This document shows positions 14,290-14,355 of a stretch of DNA of 14,355 nucleotides, one piece after another. Under the pieces are notes generated by a model. That model was not told where the DNA came from and did not search any database. It saw only the letters and a list, made by a program, of their open reading frames with translations. Source of the stretch: Solimonas sp040391865 (GTDB lineage: Bacteria; Pseudomonadota; Gammaproteobacteria; Nevskiales; Nevskiaceae); NCBI GenBank assembly GCA_040391865.1, contig JBEBWZ010000089.1, positions 1 through 14,355 of the forward strand, given 5' to 3'. The stretch's first letter is position 1, and every line of letters begins with the position of its first letter. A program made the position numbers and the translations under genes.

Positions 14290-14355
14290 GGCTGCCTCCA
14301 CGACGGAAACCCGTCTTTGCCGGAGGTCTTACAAGTTCCGGTCCAGGGGGCCGGT
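14290..14355 (-). other. Sequence upstream of flgG (spacer or extreme end of flgF)
   Basis: These 66 bases hold the flgG ribosome site (GGAGG at 14297-14293). The only minus-strand stop is a TAA at 14331-14329, in the frame beginning at the window edge. The eight residues before it (TGPLDRNL) do not let me recognise a FlgF C-terminus, so flgF may end here or further out. A short palindromic stretch, CCGG...CCGG, lies at 14338-14354. Confidence 0.4.

Overview
The window is a compact flagellar gene cluster from a GC-rich gammaproteobacterium. It is most likely a member of the Xanthomonadaceae/Rhodanobacteraceae group (Lysobacterales). The reasons are the gene order, a dedicated rpoN inside the flagellar cluster followed by a vemR-like single receiver gene, a coiled-coil PilZ protein next to fliS, and 7-bp AATCCCN intergenic repeats. 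Every gene I can support is on the minus strand, so the order of transcription runs from high to low coordinates.

Layout, in transcription order. (1) 14289-7682: flgG, flgH, flgI, flgJ, flgK and flgL, which encode the distal rod, L ring, P ring, rod-cap/muramidase and the two hook-filament junction proteins. Spacings are 1-11 bp, so this is the downstream part of one operon whose promoter lies outside the window. flgJ appears to carry a +1 frame disruption a few codons after its expected ATG. (2) 7681-7488: an intergenic spacer with AATCCCN tandem repeats, a matching inverted copy and a G-quadruplex-type motif directly after the flgL stop. (3) 7487-6939: a cybB-like cytochrome b561 gene with no obvious flagellar role, sitting between the operon blocks. 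(4) 6681-2718: fliC (flagellin) behind a near-consensus sigma-28 promoter, then flaG, fliD (filament cap), fliS (flagellin chaperone) and a PilZ-fold protein. A 16-bp perfect stem-loop separates fliC from flaG, and a second sigma-28-like promoter lies just before fliS. (5) 2679-1: regulators. These are a NarL/LuxR-type response regulator whose phospho-acceptor Asp is replaced by Glu, a 322-bp non-coding gap, rpoN (sigma-54), and the start of a receiver-domain protein that runs off the window and resembles VemR.

Together these genes cover the middle-to-late part of flagellar assembly plus regulation. Sigma-54 (rpoN product) normally drives hook-basal-body genes together with an enhancer-binding protein such as FleQ, which is probably encoded just beyond position 1. 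Sigma-28 drives flagellin and late genes. The internal sigma-28-like site before fliS could let late transcription run through pilZ into the atypical response regulator and perhaps towards rpoN, a possible feedback route. I found no mobile-element genes, tRNAs, rRNAs or CRISPR arrays, and no plus-strand ORF that looks real.
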